Shown here: positions 17,459 to 25,233 of the stretch, piece after piece
Numbering within the stretch: the first letter of the stretch is position 1
How the letters are laid out: each line of letters starts with the position of its first letter
NCBI RefSeq assembly: GCF_038561935.1
Contig: NZ_CP102770.1
Span: 4,712,001-4,776,000, forward strand
Length of the DNA: 64,000 bases
Origin: Myxococcus stipitatus
Lineage (GTDB): Bacteria; Myxococcota; Myxococcia; Myxococcales; Myxococcaceae
Direction of reading: 5' to 3'
Made by a program: the position numbers and the translations under genes
Notes under the pieces: generated by a model
What the model saw: only the letters and a program-made list of their open reading frames with translations
What the model was told of the DNA's origin: nothing
Databases searched by the model: none

Positions 17459-18787
17459 ATGAACACTCAGGTCTCCGTGCCACGTGCACCTCGGACGTCC
17501 GAGGGCCCCCTCCGCCGCGTCTTCGGGTGGCTGCTGGCCCACCATGTCTTTGGCGGTCTGCTCATCGTCGTCTTCGCCACGGCGGTGATTGCCGACCAGG
17601 TGGCGGACCGGACGGACTTCGCGAACTCGGAGCTGGCCGCGGGGGTGGAGGACCGGTGGGGCGCGCCCGTCGTGCAGCCCGCGCCATCGCTGCGCTACGT
17701 GCACAGCGGCACCCTCTTCACGGAGCTCAAGCCGCTGCCGTTCGACCGTCAGCACGTCGAGGTGCTGGCGAAGATGAACTATCGCAAGCGCGGCCTGCGC
17801 TATTTCTCGGGGTTCGACTTCAACCTCGGGGCCGAGTACGCGGTGGTCAACCGCGAGGGCCGCGACATCGACGTGGCGTTCATCTTCCCCATGGAGATGA
17901 ACAAGTCCCAGGTGTTGCTGTCGGAGCTCCAGTTCCTGGTGGATGGCCAGGAGGCGAGCCTGGACCTCGGCGAGTCCGGCAACCGGCTGGTGTGGACGGG
18001 ACGCATCGCGAAGGGGGCGACGGCTCGCTTCGTCATCCGCTATCGCGCGCGGGGCCTCGACTCCTTCGTGTATCGGTTGGACCCGGCGCTCTCCGCGCGC
18101 GACGTGCGTCTGCATTTCGCCGTGGAGGGGGGAGACAACTACGACTATCCATCGGGTGTGTTGTCCGCGTCGTCCGTGCAGATGGGGCGCGACGCCGTCA
18201 CGCTGGACTGGGCGTTTCAATCGCTCGAGTCAGGCGTCAACCTGGGCGTCATCCTCCCGTCGGAGAAGACGTTCGACTCGATGGTCTCGCGCATGGCGAA
18301 GCGCGCGTGGGTGCCGTTCCTCGTCCTGGTGGCGCTGCTGGCGGCGCTGGGGTTGAGGCACAAGCGGCGGCTCGCTGTGCATGAGTCCTATCTGCTCGCG
18401 GCGGTGTATGGCTTCTTCTTCGTGCTGCTGGCGTACCTGGCCGCGTTCATGAATTTCTATGGGGCGTATGTCATCAGCGCGCTGGGGTTGGGAGCGGCGG
18501 TGGTGGCGTATGCGCGGTGGTTGTTCCCCAAGGAGCGTGTCGCGGTGCTCGCGGGCCTGTGGGGGGCCACGCTGCTGGTGCCCACGGGCGCGGTCATCCT
18601 GGAGGGCTACACGGGCCTCATCTACACGCTGGAGATTCTCGCGGGCCTGCTCGGGCTGATGGTGCTCTCCACGCGGGCCGGTGTGCGCGCCTTCCTCTCG
18701 GACCTGTCTCAATCGAGTGTGACACCTCGCGCGGCCACCGGGCCCGCCGTGTCCACCGTCAACCCTGTCACCCCGGAAGCGAGCTGA
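17459..18787 (+). CDS. CreD-like inner-membrane protein
   Basis: This 442-residue protein has a cytoplasmic tail, one membrane segment (about 28-48), a large extracytoplasmic beta-rich domain (about 50-275) and five or six closely spaced C-terminal membrane segments (about 280-425). The topology and several phrases match inner-membrane protein CreD: ESYLLAAVYGFFFVLLAYLA, FYGAYVISALGLGAAVVAY, and LEGYTGLIYTLEILAGLLGL followed by a Thr-Arg pair. CreD is induced by the CreBC two-component system and affects envelope integrity and beta-lactam response. An OmpR-type regulator and kinase lie just downstream on the other strand, which supports this call. ATG 17459 was chosen because the 40 upstream codons are rich in unlikely residues and cover the promoter region. 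Confidence 0.68.
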   Translation: MNTQVSVPRAPRTSEGPLRRVFGWLLAHHVFGGLLIVVFATAVIADQVADRTDFANSELAAGVEDRWGAPVVQPAPSLRYVHSGTLFTELKPLPFDRQHVEVLAKMNYRKRGLRYFSGFDFNLGAEYAVVNREGRDIDVAFIFPMEMNKSQVLLSELQFLVDGQEASLDLGESGNRLVWTGRIAKGATARFVIRYRARGLDSFVYRLDPALSARDVRLHFAVEGGDNYDYPSGVLSASSVQMGRDAVTLDWAFQSLESGVNLGVILPSEKTFDSMVSRMAKRAWVPFLVLVALLAALGLRHKRRLAVHESYLLAAVYGFFFVLLAYLAAFMNFYGAYVISALGLGAAVVAYARWLFPKERVAVLAGLWGATLLVPTGAVILEGYTGLIYTLEILAGLLGLMVLSTRAGVRAFLSDLSQSSVTPRAATGPAVSTVNPVTPEAS

Positions 18788-18794
18788 GCCCACC

Positions 18795-19991
18795 ATGCGG
18801 ACCCTTTCCCTCGTTGTTGGATTGCTGCTGCTGGCTCCGAAGGCGCTGGCGGCCGAAGACGCGACCCCGAACAAGCCCGCGCGCTCCGGCACCGCCACCG
18901 TGCCGCTGGACGAGCTGATTCCCCTCTACGCGGGACGCGAGGCGCCCGCTCCCGCACCGCCCACCGACGCCGTGGTGACGAGCACGCTCAAGGGGCGGCT
19001 GTCCGCCGATGCGCTCCAGGTGGAGGCGGGGTTCCAGGTGGAGGTGCTCGCCGACGGACGCTGGACGCAGGTCCGGTTGCTCCAGCTCGACTCGGACACC
19101 TTCACGACGACGCTGCCCACCCTGGATGACGCGATGGTCGGTGTGGTGGATGGTTACCTGTGTCTGCTGACGCGCAAGGCGGGGCGGCATGTCTTCGATG
19201 TGGGGCTCACCGTCCGCTCGCAAGTCGCGGGCCCGGAGCGACGCGCGCAGCTGCGCTTCGGCCCTCACGCTTCACCCGTGCCGCTCGCGCTGGAGGCCGA
19301 CACGTCTGTCTTCACGCTGACGGAGTCGCTGGCCACGTCTCGGGATGGCTACACGGTGTATCCCGCGCAAGGGGCGCTGCGCGTGGGGTGGAGGGCGCTG
19401 GCGCCGGTGGCTCGCGAGGCGAAGCCCCAGGCCCGCCCGCCGCTGGAGCCGCGCATCTCCGAGGCCACCGCGTCCTGGGTGTCCACGCTGGAGGGGCGCG
19501 CCACGCTGCGCGTCCACTATGACCTGAGCCTGGACCGCGAGCAGTCGCTGGAGCTCTCGGTGCCGGAGGGGCTCACGCTGGAGCGTGTCACGCTCAATGC
19601 CATCCCCGTGTCCGTGGAAGGTGTCGAGGCGGGCGTGTTGAAGCTCAAGGTGGCGCCGCCGCGCCTGGGTGAGACGGAGGGCGCGCTGGAGGTGGTGCTG
19701 ACGCAGGAGCTGGGCGTGTTCCATCTCTCCGGGAGGCTCAAGCTGGCGCTGCCTCGCGTCTCGTGGCCGGTGGCGGAGCTGCGGGCCCGCGCGCACTTCC
19801 CCTCGGTGTTCAACTACCGGCGCGAGGGTGGAAGCCTGGAGCTGCTGGAGGGCGAAGAGGTCGCGGCGGCGGACGCGGATGAAGCGCTGCCGGGCAAGGT
19901 GCTGTACTTCCGCCAGTACCTGGTGGCTGCGTCCGCGCCGACGCTGGAGCTGGGCTACTCCGTGGACATCTCCACGAGCTACTTCCGCTGA
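18795..19991 (+). CDS. Secreted protein of unknown function, partner of CreD-like protein
   Basis: This 398-residue protein has a clear signal peptide (hydrophobic 4-16, ALA-A cleavage near 20) and then an all-beta protein without a transmembrane segment. The middle and end (RATLRVHYDLSLDREQSLELSVPEGLTLERV and LTQELGVFHLSGRLKLALPRVSWPV) read like immunoglobulin-type or transglutaminase-adjacent beta sandwiches, but I cannot name a family. It follows the CreD-like gene by seven bases and must be cotranscribed, so its product probably works with that protein in the periplasm. The C-terminus overlaps the convergent kinase gene by 13 bases. Function unknown. Confidence 0.72.
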   Translation: MRTLSLVVGLLLLAPKALAAEDATPNKPARSGTATVPLDELIPLYAGREAPAPAPPTDAVVTSTLKGRLSADALQVEAGFQVEVLADGRWTQVRLLQLDSDTFTTTLPTLDDAMVGVVDGYLCLLTRKAGRHVFDVGLTVRSQVAGPERRAQLRFGPHASPVPLALEADTSVFTLTESLATSRDGYTVYPAQGALRVGWRALAPVAREAKPQARPPLEPRISEATASWVSTLEGRATLRVHYDLSLDREQSLELSVPEGLTLERVTLNAIPVSVEGVEAGVLKLKVAPPRLGETEGALEVVLTQELGVFHLSGRLKLALPRVSWPVAELRARAHFPSVFNYRREGGSLELLEGEEVAAADADEALPGKVLYFRQYLVAASAPTLELGYSVDISTSYFR

Positions 19992-21619
19992 GTCGAGGCG
20001 GGGGGCGCCGCCACGGCGAAGGCGGCGCCCGGGTGTGGGGGCTGGGAGGGGCGCAGCTCCAGGCTCGCGCCGAAGGCCCGCAGCATCGACTGGGCGATGG
20101 TGAGGCCCAGGCCCGTGCCGCCGCGTGCGCGCGCGGTGGTGAAGAAGGCGTCGAAGATGCGCGCCCGGTTCGCCTCGGAGATGCCAGGGCCGTTGTCGCG
20201 CACGATGATGTGCGTGGCACCGGTGCTGGAGGTCTCCACGGACAGCGAGACCTGGACCTCCGCGCCGCCGTGCTGGCCCGCGTTGGTGATGAGCTGCCAG
20301 AGCACGTCGTCCATCACCTCGGCGGGCAGGGCGACGGTGAGGCCCTCGGGCACCGGGCCCAGGTCGACCTTCGCGAGCCCCGCCGCATCACTCCTCGCGA
20401 CGAGGGACTCGAGCAAGGGGCCCAGCTCCACGCTCGCGGGGGTGGCGGTCATCGAGTCGGCGCGCGCCAGCTCGAGGAGTCGCTGCACCAGGCGCGTGAG
20501 CCGCTTCGCGTCGGCGTCCACGTTGGACAGGAAGCGCGAGCGCTGCTCCGGTGTCATCGCGTCGGCGCTGTCTCGCAGCAGCTCCACCGCGCCCTGGATG
20601 GAGGCGAGCGGCGTCTTGAACTCATGCGAGACATTGGCGGCGAACGAACGGATGTATTGGTTCCGGTCCCTGAGCGCGGAGGCCATGCCCGCCAGGGATT
20701 CGGACAGCTCGGCCAGCTCCGCGACGACGGGGCGGGCCATGGGCTCGAAGCCTTCGGGGGCGCTCGCGGCGATGGCTCGCGTCTGCCGCACGAGTGCGCG
20801 CACCGGACGGCCCAGCAGTGTGGCGGCGGCGAGCGACATCAACGCCAGCGCACTCAGCAGCACGAGCCCCGTGGCCGTCAGGTTCCACCGGTCCGAGTAG
20901 AGCGCCTTGGTGAAGGTCATCGGCGTGCGCGCCAGCACCACGGCGCCCCAGACACGGTCGCCCTGGATGACCGGCAGTGCCACCGAGACGCGGATGCCCG
21001 TGTCCCGGCTGAGCGAGGCGAGGGGCGTGTCCTCCGGCTCGGAGTGGCGGCGGCGCAGGACGCTGGTGGGCAGGCCGTGGAGGGCTTGCCGCACCTCGGG
21101 CCTGTCGCCGAGCGTCGCGCCCATCAGGTCCATGCCGCTGCCGGACACCACCACGCCGCCCGCGTCGACGACCCGGATGCCCGCGAGCGTGGCGGCCCGC
21201 ACGTTCTCCAGCAGGGGGCGCAGCCGCTGACCCACGTCCACCGCCAGGGGCTCCCCCGGCACGAGGGATTGAGGCGGTGTTTCATCCGAAGGCAGCGGCT
21301 CATCGGAGGCCCGCAGCGATGGGAGGATGGGCCTCAGGCGCTGGTCATCGGGGATGGGGAAGGGCCACTTCGCGGTGCGCGGCCTGCCGTAGTCGCGGGT
21401 CCCCACCTGCTCGGCGAGCAGGGCCCGATAGACCTCGGTGACCACGGCGCCTTGCGTGAGCAGCTCCATCTCCGTCTGCCGGATGAGCTGGTTGTCATAG
21501 ACACGCACGAAGGCCAGCCCACCCAACGTGAGCATGAAGCCCGCGAGCCCCACCGCGGCGAAGACCATCCACAGCCGAGGCCGCGGCCTACGAGAGGGCG
21601 AGCCGGTAGCCGAGGCCAT
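19979..21619 (-). CDS. Sensor histidine kinase (HAMP, HisKA, HATPase)
   Basis: This 546-residue kinase has two membrane segments (about 17-40 and 247-269) that flank a periplasmic sensor of roughly 205 residues, then a HAMP linker, a HisKA domain with phospho-acceptor His332 in SHEFKTPLAS, and an ATPase domain with N-box ITNAGQHG, G1 box RDNGPGIS and G2 box GGTGLGLTIA. It should phosphorylate the regulator encoded just upstream, whose gene overlaps it by 32 bases if the ATG at 21619 is right; a later in-frame ATG at 21568 would remove the overlap. The convergent CreD-like gene pair suggests a CreC-type role, but the long periplasmic sensor shows no family I can name. Confidence 0.9.
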   Translation of the reverse strand: MASATGSPSRRPRPRLWMVFAAVGLAGFMLTLGGLAFVRVYDNQLIRQTEMELLTQGAVVTEVYRALLAEQVGTRDYGRPRTAKWPFPIPDDQRLRPILPSLRASDEPLPSDETPPQSLVPGEPLAVDVGQRLRPLLENVRAATLAGIRVVDAGGVVVSGSGMDLMGATLGDRPEVRQALHGLPTSVLRRRHSEPEDTPLASLSRDTGIRVSVALPVIQGDRVWGAVVLARTPMTFTKALYSDRWNLTATGLVLLSALALMSLAAATLLGRPVRALVRQTRAIAASAPEGFEPMARPVVAELAELSESLAGMASALRDRNQYIRSFAANVSHEFKTPLASIQGAVELLRDSADAMTPEQRSRFLSNVDADAKRLTRLVQRLLELARADSMTATPASVELGPLLESLVARSDAAGLAKVDLGPVPEGLTVALPAEVMDDVLWQLITNAGQHGGAEVQVSLSVETSSTGATHIIVRDNGPGISEANRARIFDAFFTTARARGGTGLGLTIAQSMLRAFGASLELRPSQPPHPGAAFAVAAPPASTQRK

Positions 21620-22280
21620 GCACTGTCTCGATGACTTCGCCACCCACCGCGGCGAACTTCTGGCGCACCCGACGCACGTGGCTGTCGATGGTGCGCTCAC
21701 TCACCACGCCGTCGTCATAGACGCGCGTCATCATCTCGTCGCGGGTGAAGACCTTGCCCGGCACACGCAGCAGCGCGGCGAGCAGGTGGAACTCCGTCAC
21801 AGTGAGCACGACCTCCTTCTCCGACCACCACGCGCGGAAGAGCTCCTCGTCCAGCTTCAGCGGGCCTCGCGAGAGCGAAGGCCGGACATCCGTGGGGGCC
21901 TTCGGTGTCGGACGCGCGCGGCGCAGGACGGCCTTCACGCGTGCCACCAGCTCGCGGGGGCTGAAGGGCTTGGTGAGGTAGTCGTCTCCGCCCAGCTCCA
22001 GGCCGAGGATGCGGTCCACCTCGTCGTCGCGCGAGGAGAGGAAGACGATGGGCAGCTCGTGCGAGCGGCGGACGGCTCGACACACCTCGAGCCCGTCCAT
22101 CTCCGGCATCATGATGTCCAGGACGATGAGCGCGGGGGGCGCGCGTCGGACGTGGTCCACCGCGGCCTGTCCATCCGCGGCCTCTTCCACGCGGAAGCCT
22201 CCTTGCTCCAGCGCGAAGCGGACGATATCCCGCAGGTGGGGATCATCATCGACGACGAGGATGGTGGGACGTTCGGCCAC
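21588..22280 (-). CDS. OmpR-family response regulator
   Basis: This 230-residue regulator has a receiver domain (VVDDD acidic pocket; phospho-acceptor Asp in IVLDIMMPEMDG; Lys in YLTKPFSPREL) and a winged-helix DNA-binding domain (LTVTEFHLLAALLRVPGKVFTRDEMM, SERTIDSHVRRVRQKF, VHGLGYRL). The GTG at 22280 (VAERPTILVVDDD) was chosen over the longer open frame because it gives the normal OmpR length and removes a low-complexity leader. It is the first gene of the two-component operon and probably controls the adjacent CreD-like pair. It is preceded by a hairpin at 22362-22397. Confidence 0.92.
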   Translation of the reverse strand: MAERPTILVVDDDPHLRDIVRFALEQGGFRVEEAADGQAAVDHVRRAPPALIVLDIMMPEMDGLEVCRAVRRSHELPIVFLSSRDDEVDRILGLELGGDDYLTKPFSPRELVARVKAVLRRARPTPKAPTDVRPSLSRGPLKLDEELFRAWWSEKEVVLTVTEFHLLAALLRVPGKVFTRDEMMTRVYDDGVVSERTIDSHVRRVRQKFAAVGGEVIETVHGLGYRLALS

Positions 22281-22361
22281 GGCGGCGGACTCTATCCCAG
22301 GGCTCCGCGGTGGCGGGCTCCTCGAACAGGCACCAGGACCGAGGCTGTCAGGGGGAAGGGG

Positions 22362-22397
22362 CGGGACGAGCAACCTCTCGGGGAGGCGCTCGTCCCG
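22362..22397 (-). terminator. Strong hairpin between small ORF and two-component operon
   Basis: CGGGACGAGC (22362-22371) is the exact complement of GCTCGTCCCG (22388-22397); the 16-base loop contains a further CCTC/GAGG pair, so the whole element folds as one long stem. It lies 24 bases after the stop of the small membrane protein gene and 82 bases before the regulator start, so it could terminate the first or act as a leader structure for the second. Confidence 0.55.
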
Positions 22398-22421
22398 GGG
22401 GCGCCAGGACGTCGTCCTGGA

Positions 22422-22571
22422 TCAGCCCATCACTTGGGGCGAGGAGTACGGCGGATACTCCTCGCGAGCCTTGATACGTCGCGTCCGCCGACGCGGGCGC
22501 CGGATGGTCACTGCCGCGACGAGCGCGAGGACCACCGGCACGAACACCAACAACGATTGAGTCGTCACCAT
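22422..22571 (-). CDS. Small single-pass membrane protein, 49 aa
   Basis: This short frame codes for 49 residues: a brief polar head, one hydrophobic segment (about 7-23, all Leu/Val/Ala/Phe with one Pro), then a strongly basic stretch (nine Arg and one Lys within residues 24-36) and a polar tail with a YPPYSSP segment. The positive-inside rule predicts the C-terminus in the cytoplasm. A very good ribosome-binding site (AAGGAGG) lies just before the start; ATG 22571 has three bases spacing and the following GTG at 22568 six, so either may be used. A hairpin follows the stop. It lies directly upstream of the two-component operon on the same strand. Function unknown; small membrane proteins often tune sensor kinases or transporters. 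Confidence 0.6.
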   Translation of the reverse strand: MVTTQSLLVFVPVVLALVAAVTIRRPRRRTRRIKAREEYPPYSSPQVMG

Positions 22572-22676
22572 CTCCCTCCTTCAGGAACTATGGCGGAGGG
22601 GTCTGACGTGCCGTCCCGGAAAAACCTGACTAGCCAGATACTGGCGGTGTGGGCCCAGGTGTGACTCGGAGACTGC

Positions 22677-23198
22677 TCAATTCTTCACGACCGAGGTGAT
22701 GCCCAGGGCGAACGGCGGGCCGATGAAGTTGTCGTCCGACGTACAGGGGCGCTGGGCGATATCGCGCAGGTCGGCGGAGTAGTAGCCCCAGGCGGAGTCG
22801 TTGCCCTTCTCGTAGAACACGCTGCCATCGGGGAGGACGACCTTCCAGACGTACTGGAGCTGCTCGTACCACTTGGGCGAGCTGCGGGTGGAGGTGGTCT
22901 TCCGGAACGTCACGGCCCAGGTCCACGGCGCGGACGCGGGGACGGCGAGCGTCTGCGTGTCGTCCCAGTCGAAGGCGACGCCGTTGTTGAAGCCGCCCCA
23001 GCCGTGCACGAGGTAGACGGACGTGCCCCACGGCAGCGTGAGGTTCCGGTAGGACATCCGGACCTCGGCCTCGTAGGAGCTGGCGTAGAGGCACGAGTGG
23101 AGCACCGCGCGTCCGTCAGCCCATTGCTCGATGGCGAAGGACGTCGATGAGGTGAGAAAGAGGGCGAGGGCAAGGAGTCTTCCAGCAGGCGCGGTCAT
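22677..23198 (-). CDS. Secreted protein, 173 aa, beta-sandwich-like
   Basis: This protein has a signal peptide (about 1-22, ending STSFA) and a mature part of 150 residues rich in aromatic residues, with SVYLVHGWGGFNNGVAFDW and YEKGNDSAWGYYSADL as the most regular parts. The Trp/Gly/Asn pattern recalls carbohydrate-binding modules of the starch-binding type (family 25-like), in which GW-N-W loops hold sugar, but the match is only by eye. Two cysteines (about 36 and 153) could form a disulfide. It has no cotranscribed neighbour on its upstream side. I treat the module idea as a guess. Confidence 0.65.
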   Translation of the reverse strand: MTAPAGRLLALALFLTSSTSFAIEQWADGRAVLHSCLYASSYEAEVRMSYRNLTLPWGTSVYLVHGWGGFNNGVAFDWDDTQTLAVPASAPWTWAVTFRKTTSTRSSPKWYEQLQYVWKVVLPDGSVFYEKGNDSAWGYYSADLRDIAQRPCTSDDNFIGPPFALGITSVVKN

Positions 23199-23297
23199 GG
23201 CGGTATCCCGGTCGCGAGGTCTGGAGGCTCTCTAGCATGTGATGCGACAGTGTTCACTTCGTGTGTGTCTGTCTATTCGGGGCCAGGGCCCGGGGCG

Positions 23298-24122
23298 TCA
23301 CCGGATGAGCGTCGTGGACCGCTCGGAGCCGGTCCTGGAGACGCGGCGGGAGTCCTGGCCGGTGAAGTCCTCGGCCTCGTCTTCGCCCACGAGGATGCGC
23401 AGGGTGACGCGGGAGACCCAGCGGCCCGCGTCCACGGTGTGCGCGACCTGGTAGCGAGGCACGGCCGTGGTGGGCTCGCCCAGGCGGAGGCGGAGCTCGC
23501 GGAGCGTGTCGACATACGCGGCCAGCGGCTCCATGCGCGTCAGGGCCCGGCGCAGCACCTTGTCCGCGCGCTTGCTCATCACCCGGTCCCAGAAGAGATA
23601 CCCCGCGCCGAGCGTGGCGGAGCTGGTGAAGTAGATGACGAAGTTGAGCATGCCTCCCAGGTAGCGATTGCGCGTGAAGCCCTGGGCGCCCGTCGCCTCG
23701 GTGAGGATGTCCTTCAGCGTCTCCGCCGCGCCCTGATGGGACATCGTCAGCCACTCCCGCGACTCCTTGGGCATGCCGAGGAGCAGCCGGCACATCGCCA
23801 CGTGGAGCGCGAGCAGGGAGACGCGCGCGGCGTCCCGTTCAGCACTCAACGCTTGGGTGAAGCAGAGGCTCGCGGACTTGAGGTGCTCCAGTCGCTCGTC
23901 GCGCGAGCACTGGGGCTTCGCGGCCGACTCCAGGTGGCCGCGTCCTTCATGGAAGGAACCCTGGCGCAGCAGGTGTGGCTCTCGCGGCAGGTGGCCCAGT
24001 AGCACCAGCTGCTCGCCCTCGGTCCCCAGCAGCGCGTCCAAGAGCGCCACGGGACCCTCATCCTGCAGCTTGCCGCCGACCTGCCGGGGCGTCGCGAGGA
24101 TGAGGTCATTCCACGTCGCCAT
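23298..24122 (-). CDS. Hypothetical protein, 274 aa, helical with one membrane segment
   Basis: I do not recognise this protein. It is mostly helical, with TPR-like spacing in the middle (LKSASLCFTQALSAERDAARVSLLALHVAMCRLLLG) and one hydrophobic stretch, GGMLNFVIYFTSSATLGAGYLFW, near 160-182 which may be a membrane segment. The C-terminal end is charged. ATG 24122 (MATWNDLILATPRQVGG) was chosen because residues upstream of it are low in family-like character and include the palindrome at 24165. It is downstream of the GNAT gene on the same strand with a 204-base gap, so it probably has its own promoter. Confidence 0.6.
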   Translation of the reverse strand: MATWNDLILATPRQVGGKLQDEGPVALLDALLGTEGEQLVLLGHLPREPHLLRQGSFHEGRGHLESAAKPQCSRDERLEHLKSASLCFTQALSAERDAARVSLLALHVAMCRLLLGMPKESREWLTMSHQGAAETLKDILTEATGAQGFTRNRYLGGMLNFVIYFTSSATLGAGYLFWDRVMSKRADKVLRRALTRMEPLAAYVDTLRELRLRLGEPTTAVPRYQVAHTVDAGRWVSRVTLRILVGEDEAEDFTGQDSRRVSRTGSERSTTLIR

Positions 24123-24164
24123 GTGGGGACTCCCGTGCGCCGCGGCGCTCCTGCAACCCCCTGG

Positions 24165-24180
24165 GTGGCAAGTGTGCCAC
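24165..24180. promoter_or_regulatory. 16-bp palindrome upstream of 23298-24122 gene
   Basis: GTGGCA (24165-24170) and TGCCAC (24175-24180) form an exact inverted repeat with a four-base spacer, 43 bases upstream of the start codon of the minus-strand gene. This is the right size and place for a dimeric repressor site. The rest of the 204-base gap (24123-24326) has nothing else I can name. Confidence 0.4.
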
Positions 24181-24326
24181 AGCCGCACGGTTTCACGAGC
24201 AGACGGCACGGCTTCCGTCGTCCGTCGCGCGCTTTCAGAGCCGGCAGAAAAAGATACCGCGCGCCGCGGATGGTCTTCGCGTGGCGGGTCTTTTTTGCAT
24301 CGCGGGTCCGGATGACTCCGCGGCGC

Positions 24327-25142
24327 TCAGCCGAGGCCCGGCGCGGGGGCGCTGTAGATGGTGAAGCGCGTCACGGGGCGGTAGCCCAGGCGGGTGTAGA
24401 GCGGGAAGCCGGCCTCGGTGGCGTGGAGCACGCTGCGCTCGATGCCCCAGCTCTCACGCGCTTCGCGCAGTGCGCGGCGCAGGGCGGACTCGGCCGCGCC
24501 GATGCGGCGGTGCTCGGGGCGGGTGGCGACGAGGGCGATGTACGCGACACCGTCCACGCGAATGACCACGGAGCTGCTCGCGGCGGCGTCTCCCTGACAT
24601 GCGACGAAGCCTCGCGACTCCGTGCCGAAGAAGCTCTCCACGTCCATCACCTCGCGACCGAGCTCCTGGGGCATGTCGTAGGAGAGCGCATTGATGTCGG
24701 CGACGGCCTGACGTCCCCAGGCGTTCACGACGGGGCGCACGTCCATGGGGGACGCCGGACGGGTGGGCTCGGCGAGCCGGTCGCACACCATGCCGGTGAC
24801 GCTGGTGAGGGGCTTGAGCTTGTACCAGGCGAGGATGGACGCGGCCTGGGCTCTCACCTGGGGGGACAGCCAGTCCTCCGACACGATGAAGGACCAGGGG
24901 TGCTTGCCCATGGAGAAGTAGCGGGCCGCGGAGGCGGCGGCCGCGGCCAGGCCCTGCTCGGACTCCACGGGCGCGCGGAGGAACGCCGTGTTCATCATGT
25001 CCCACGCGACATGACACGCGGCGAGGTAGACCTCCGGGCGCTCCACGACTTCGCCCGCGCGACTCCCGAGGGCCATCCTCCGCCACGCGCCTCTGAATTG
25101 CGCATGGGACTCGTCGATCTCGGCCTGGGTGGCGGAGTGCAT
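24327..25142 (-). CDS. GNAT-family N-acetyltransferase
   Basis: This 271-residue protein has the GNAT acetyl-CoA core in its second half: VVIRVDGVAYIALVATRPEHRRIGAAESALRRAL, where the V-A-T-x-P-E-H-R-R-x-G pattern is motif A, followed by GIERSVLHATEAGFPLYTRLGYRPV (motif B with the Y-x-x-L-G-Y ending). The N-terminal 120 residues are helical and not part of the usual core. It would transfer an acetyl group from acetyl-CoA to an amine that cannot be identified. No signal peptide. Confidence in the family is high, in the substrate none. Confidence 0.88.
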   Translation of the reverse strand: MHSATQAEIDESHAQFRGAWRRMALGSRAGEVVERPEVYLAACHVAWDMMNTAFLRAPVESEQGLAAAAASAARYFSMGKHPWSFIVSEDWLSPQVRAQAASILAWYKLKPLTSVTGMVCDRLAEPTRPASPMDVRPVVNAWGRQAVADINALSYDMPQELGREVMDVESFFGTESRGFVACQGDAAASSSVVIRVDGVAYIALVATRPEHRRIGAAESALRRALREARESWGIERSVLHATEAGFPLYTRLGYRPVTRFTIYSAPAPGLG

Positions 25143-25233
25143 CGGAGGGCTCCGGGGTAGGGGTGGAGGACGGAGTGTACCCCAGGCTCTCCGGCGCGAA
25201 GACGTGGAGCGGCGAGCGGGCGTGCGTTTCTGT

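Noticed and set aside
24165-24180. Possible sigma-54 promoter (GG/GC pair) at the palindrome
   Set aside because: Read on the minus strand, the GG-to-GC spacing is too short for the -24/-12 rule, so it was kept only as a palindrome.
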